DNA of 16,014 nucleotides, taken from contig VBMC01000032.1 in NCBI GenBank assembly GCA_005879015.1, positions 1 to 16,014 on the forward strand, written 5' to 3'. The notes under the pieces were generated by a model. That model saw nothing but the letters and a program-made list of their open reading frames with translations, was not told the DNA's origin and searched no databases. Origin of the DNA: Methanobacteriota archaeon. GTDB taxonomy: Archaea; Thermoplasmatota; Thermoplasmata; RBG-16-68-12. A program made the translations under genes and the position numbers. Positions 13,294-16,014 of the stretch are shown in pieces. Each line of letters starts with the position of its first letter. The first letter of the stretch is position 1.

Positions 13294-14049
13294 CCTTGGC
13301 GCGGACGATCGCTGCCAAGGGCGGCGCGCGCCCGGGGACCGGGGATACGATCATTCGTGCTCCTCATGGGAAGATGGGGTTTGCTTCGAACGTCGGGAGG
13401 GTCCGACCCGTCGACGAGGACAGTATCCTGGCGATCGAGATCCGGACGGCATTCCGGTCCGAGGCACGGACCCGACTGCTCTTGATGGTGGCCGACGGCA
13501 TGGGAGGACATCGTCGAGGGGATGTCGCGAGCCGGATCGCGGTACAGAGCGTCTCCCGGACGCTCCTGCCACTCCTGATGAGCGAGACCGACATCCCGCG
13601 CGCGATCTACCACGACGAGCTCCGAGCCGCCATCGGCCTCGCCAATCAGGCCATCATCGCGGAGGCCCAAATACATCCGGAATGCGAAGGGATGGGGACG
13701 ACCCTTAGCCTTGCGGTCGCCGATGGTCGCACCCTCCATGTGGCCAACGCCGGCGACTCGCGCGCGTACATCGTCAATGCTCGAGAGATCTACCAGGTGA
13801 CGCGGGACCACTCCCTCGTCCAGGAGATGGTCGACCGAGGGGAGCTCTCGCCCGAGGACGCGAGGCACCACCCGAGGATGCTGCGACGGCCTGATCAACC
13901 ACGTCGAAGACGAGGACATTCAACGCGTCGTCGTCGAAACGAGCGATCCGCAGACCGCATGCGACATCCTGGTCGCCCTCGCGAACAAGGGCGGCGGAAC
14001 GGACAACATCTCGGTCATCATCGCGCGGGCACCCGAACAAGTTCCATGA
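13290..14049 (+). CDS. PP2C-type protein phosphatase, frame broken near 13875-13881
   Basis: Metal-dependent Ser/Thr phosphatase of the PP2C/PppA type, presumably reversing the neighbouring kinase. GTG 13290 overlaps the kinase stop. Seen motifs: DEDS (about 42-45), metal-binding ADGMGGH (68-74), GMGTTLS, GDSRAYIV and TRDHSLVQEMV. After ARHHPR (R196) the frame runs into a basic low-complexity shadow ending at 14054. One frame over, family sequence resumes with CDGLINHVEDEDIQ and closes with GGGTDNISVIIA (metal Asp) to TGA 14047-14049. About 34 residues that normally lie between HPR and CDGL (the R-x-LG strand region) are missing. So there is an internal loss of about 100 nt plus a frame change: pseudogene, recent mutation or assembly error. 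Both metal Asp motifs flank the lesion and are intact. Confidence 0.82.
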
Positions 14050-14092
14050 GATGAGGGACATGTCTGTGTGTGCAGCGAAGGAGGGTCTGTTC

Positions 14093-14141
14093 CCCGTTTC
14101 GAAAGGAACGGGTCTGCGAAGCGCCTGGACCCTAGAAGGGT
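14093..14141 (+). other. Tandem hairpins downstream of the phosphatase
   Basis: CCCGTTTC-GAAA-GGAACGGG (14093-14112) folds as an 8-bp stem with one G-U pair and a GNRA-type GAAA tetraloop. GCG-AAG-CGC (14116-14124) and ACCCT-AGA-AGGGT (14129-14141) follow directly. They lie in the 182-nt gap between the phosphatase stop and TTG 14232. This may be a terminator, processing site or leader structure; no T-run is seen. Confidence 0.4.
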
Positions 14142-14231
14142 GCACACGGCTCAATGGAGCGGCCGCTGCCGGTCCCGCGTGCGGGAGAGCCTCTCGATGA
14201 ACCGGGACAAGTACGCCGAGGGGACGGTCCC

Positions 14232-14906
14232 TTGAAACGGATCTACTTCCTCGTCGCAGTCGCCGTCCTGCAAATCATCGCCGGATCGCTCCTTCTCGTG
14301 GGTGCCGCCCAGCCCGTTCGGATATCCCCCAACGTCGTCGTCCTTTCCGGGGAATACTACCACGTCGAGTTTGCCATTTTGGGGACGGGACAGATGAGCG
14401 GAAACCTTTCCGAACTTCAGAGTCGGTCCTTCGACGTCTTCGTTTTCGATGACCCCGGCTACGCGTCGTTCCGCGATGGCTCGAATTCGTTGCCTCCCCT
14501 CTTCGAAAAGAGTGGAACGAACATCGCCTTCGATCTGGGTCTTGCTGGCTCAGGAAACTATCACGTCGTGATCGTCGGTTCTCCAACCCGGCAACAACTT
14601 CAGGTACATGTCGACTTGACCGTCGTAGGCTTGAAAACAGGCGACGCCCTTCTCGCCCTCGTCGTGCTCGTGGGCGGTTTGGCGCTCATGGCCGCCTCTC
14701 TGATGTTGAGCGTGTGGGCGTGGCGTCGTGCCCTCTCGGCCCCCGGCCCTACCTCGGAACCGGCCCCTGATCCGGCCTCGGATCCCACCAGTATTGCCGC
14801 TGGTCGTCCCGCATCGTTTCCCGACGCACCATGTCCTCGAGAACCCGCGGGGGGTGCCTCGAAAACGCAGGAAGGCGGGCGCCGTGCGGCTGCGCCAGTT
14901 CTTTGA
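14232..14906 (+). CDS. Membrane protein with extracytoplasmic beta-sandwich (GOLD-like) domain
   Basis: 224 residues from TTG 14232. That start is favoured because GAGGGGA lies 7 nt before it and a signal-anchor follows immediately (KRIYFLVAVAVLQIIAGSLLLV). The in-frame ATG 14154 would add 26 polar residues. After the anchor comes a beta-rich domain of about 130 residues (VVLSGEYYHVEFAI; SFDVFVFDDPGY; NYHVVIVGSPT; LQVHVDLTVVGL), like the small GOLD/Emp24-like sandwiches common in archaeal membrane proteins. A second helix follows (ALLALVVLVGGLALMAASLMLSVWAW), then a cytoplasmic Pro/Ala/Ser-rich tail. The tail from about base 14785 is antisense to an apparent ArsR relic and may not be ancestral. 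Function unknown; it could be a surface partner of the phosphosignalling operon. Confidence 0.72.
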   Translation: MKRIYFLVAVAVLQIIAGSLLLVGAAQPVRISPNVVVLSGEYYHVEFAILGTGQMSGNLSELQSRSFDVFVFDDPGYASFRDGSNSLPPLFEKSGTNIAFDLGLAGSGNYHVVIVGSPTRQQLQVHVDLTVVGLKTGDALLALVVLVGGLALMAASLMLSVWAWRRALSAPGPTSEPAPDPASDPTSIAAGRPASFPDAPCPREPAGGASKTQEGGRRAAAPVL

Positions 14907-14940
14907 CCGTGGCATCGCCTTCCGCGAGTTGCTCGAGCCC
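14785..14940 (-). pseudogene. Apparent relic of an ArsR-type winged-helix gene
   Basis: Minus-strand translation gives LEQLAEGDATVKELAQ, then LPAFSRH, RVLEDMVRRE and QRQYWWD. This matches the core of ArsR-type winged helices that run L-E-x-LAEG-x-x-TV-x-ELA, LPA-x-S-x-H, RVLE-x-AGLV-RRE. The DPTRR-like element expected before it appears only in another frame (TDRRT, about 14950-14960). The helix is also out of register around RHPPRVLEDM, lacking the usual AGL. No proper start or C-terminus is found. Third positions are G/C-rich. I read it as a decayed gene; the region also encodes the tail of the plus-strand membrane protein, so one of the two readings must be incidental. Confidence 0.4.
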
Positions 14941-15037
14941 GTCCTCCGATCCGTGCCCTGGTACCCAGGAAGCGATGCAAGACCCGCCGGACGACAATCC
15001 CCGGGCCTGCTGATCCGGCGTCCGCCGCCGACGCATG

Positions 15038-15058
15038 TTGTTGTCCGGGCGATAACAA
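15038..15058. repeat. Inverted repeat upstream of the fibronectin-III gene
   Basis: TTGTTGTC (15038-15045) pairs with GATAACAA (15051-15058), with one G-U and a 5-nt CGGGC loop, about 90 nt before GTG 15147. It could be an operator or hairpin. TTGTT/AACAA half-sites also occur in the palindrome cluster at 5412-5426. Pattern only. Confidence 0.3.
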
Positions 15059-15146
15059 AGACCAAGTGACTGCAACCGATGGTGTTCAGTTCCAAGAACA
15101 TGTAAACGTCCGGCAGAATATCCCCCTCTCACGTTCTGGCAGTTCT

Positions 15147-16014
15147 GTGTCGCCCACAGGGGCAGCGGTCCCGCGGGAGCCAAGAGCGCGGAAAGCGGCG
15201 TTGATGATACTAATTGTGGGGATCCTGGTCCTCGCGTTCGCGGCATACCTGAACGTAACACCGTCCGCGGCGATCGACGGGGCGCAGTCCGCGGCGACGA
15301 GCGGACTGTCGTCGTGGAATCCCAATGTCACCTGTGCGGCCGATCTGGTCACGATCCGGGACGTCCTGGGGTCCGCCTATCCGCACCAGTCCCTCAGCGG
15401 CAGCCGGTATCAGCATAACGCGACATCGGGCGGGATCCCGCTCGAGCGGTCTCTCTCGCCCCCTTGTACGATCACGAACATCACCGGCGCAGTCCTCTCT
15501 CCGTTCGTCCAAATCAATGGAGTTTCCCTGTACGGCTACGGCGTCAAGACCACGGATTGCTCGGGATGGTATTCCAAGCAGAACGGCGGCCAACGTTATC
15601 CGGGCAACAAGACCTTCTGTACGAACGCGGGACAGGTCATCACCCTCGGGACGACGAGCGGGTACATGAAAATCGAAATCGATCGGGATTGGTTGGGGAA
15701 AGGCTACTGCGGACCAAACGTGCCCTCGTGCAACAATGAGACGCTCGGCCAGGAACAGTCGAACGGCAGCATTTCCCTCGACGTGCAGGGGTTCGTCTTC
15801 TGGGAGGGGCCGTATCACTGGGAACTCCACCCTTTCACCGCTTGGAAACTTTCGAACTCCCCGCCCCCGCCGCCTCCGAATTCGCCCCCGTCGGCTCCGC
15901 AGAACCTCGCGGCCACGGGCGGCAATGCCCAGGTCACCCTGACCTGGCAGGCACCCGCCTCGGATGGCGGATCTCCCGTCACGAACTACAAGATCTATCG
16001 CGGTGTTGCATCTG
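15147..16014 (+). CDS. Secreted or anchored glycoprotein with fibronectin type III domain (3' truncated by window)
   Basis: The open frame runs off the window, with 289 codons seen. GTG 15147 is preferred: it adds a basic N-region (REPRARK) before the hydrophobic signal segment (ALMILIVGILVLAFAAYL), and codon bias drops upstream of it. ATG 15204 and GTG 15066 are alternatives. The mature part, about 200 residues, is of unknown fold, with six cysteines that could form three disulfides and seven N-x-S/T sequons (NVT, NVT, NAT, NIT, NKT, NET, NGS), indicating a heavily N-glycosylated surface protein. A Pro-rich hinge (SPPPPPPNSPPS) leads into a fibronectin-III domain: APQNLAATGGNAQVTLTWQ, then GSPVTNYKIYRG. 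Similar FN3 repeats probably continue past the end. Likely role: adhesion or extracellular binding. Confidence 0.85.
   Translation, partial: MSPTGAAVPREPRARKAALMILIVGILVLAFAAYLNVTPSAAIDGAQSAATSGLSSWNPNVTCAADLVTIRDVLGSAYPHQSLSGSRYQHNATSGGIPLERSLSPPCTITNITGAVLSPFVQINGVSLYGYGVKTTDCSGWYSKQNGGQRYPGNKTFCTNAGQVITLGTTSGYMKIEIDRDWLGKGYCGPNVPSCNNETLGQEQSNGSISLDVQGFVFWEGPYHWELHPFTAWKLSNSPPPPPPNSPPSAPQNLAATGGNAQVTLTWQAPASDGGSPVTNYKIYRGVAS

Noticed and set aside
14050..14235. Open frame following the phosphatase stop, ending in a TTGA overlap with the membrane-protein start
   Set aside because: No good start codon with a ribosome binding site and it runs through the hairpins; kept only as a possibility under the hairpin finding.
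1..16014. CRISPR array, IS element, integrase or attachment site
   Set aside because: No regularly spaced repeats, transposase/integrase motifs, or repeated tRNA 3' end were found downstream of tRNA-Leu.

Overview
The window reads as a high-GC archaeal chromosome segment, most probably from an uncultured Thermoplasmatota-type lineage; this is an inference. The signs are TATA/BRE-like boxes about 25-30 nt before transcription units, several apparently leaderless GTG or ATG starts, a type II tRNA-Leu gene without an encoded CCA, stand-alone ArsA/Get3-type ATPases, and a secreted fibronectin-III protein rich in N-glycosylation sequons. No phage, IS element, CRISPR array or rRNA was seen. Coding density is high and no gene-free stretch exceeds 300 nt.

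Region 1 (1-4328): the 3' end of a CstA-type transporter, a 96-aa small protein, two consecutive ArsA/Get3-like ATPases (the first with a broken frame and about 40 missing residues, the second lacking the switch I aspartate), and an unknown 162-aa protein. A convergent membrane-anchored protein follows. Across a divergent promoter region lies a second small protein clearly paralogous to the 96-aa one. I regard the two small paralogues plus the asymmetric ATPase pair as the best candidate for an undescribed system here.

Region 2 (4370-9817): an internally duplicated multi-pass membrane protein, a 72-aa protein with a strong ribosome binding site, and an ArsR/HTH_20-type regulator preceded by nested palindromes. 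Then come an acyl-CoA dehydrogenase, a divergent atypical extended SDR with an overlapping four-helix membrane protein, an SCP2-type lipid carrier protein, tRNA-Leu(CAA) and a SnoaL-like NTF2-fold protein. The flavour is lipid or acyl metabolism.

Region 3 (10106-14049): a tight operon of a vWA protein, a zinc-ribbon/FHA protein, a Ser/Thr kinase with C-terminal FHA domain, and a PP2C phosphatase. This is a complete write/read/erase phosphosignalling set resembling the vWA-kinase-phosphatase triads known from tellurite-resistance-associated (TerY-P) systems. As presented, the phosphatase frame is broken and about 34 residues, including part of the core fold, are missing.

Region 4 (14050-16014): tandem RNA-type hairpins, a GOLD-like membrane protein whose C-terminal tail lies antisense to what looks like a decayed ArsR gene, and the 5' part of a secreted fibronectin-III glycoprotein running off the end.

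Two genes (first ArsA, PP2C) carry the same kind of lesion: an internal loss of roughly 100-125 nt that also shifts frame. This could be genuine decay or an assembly problem and should be settled before biology is inferred from either gene.
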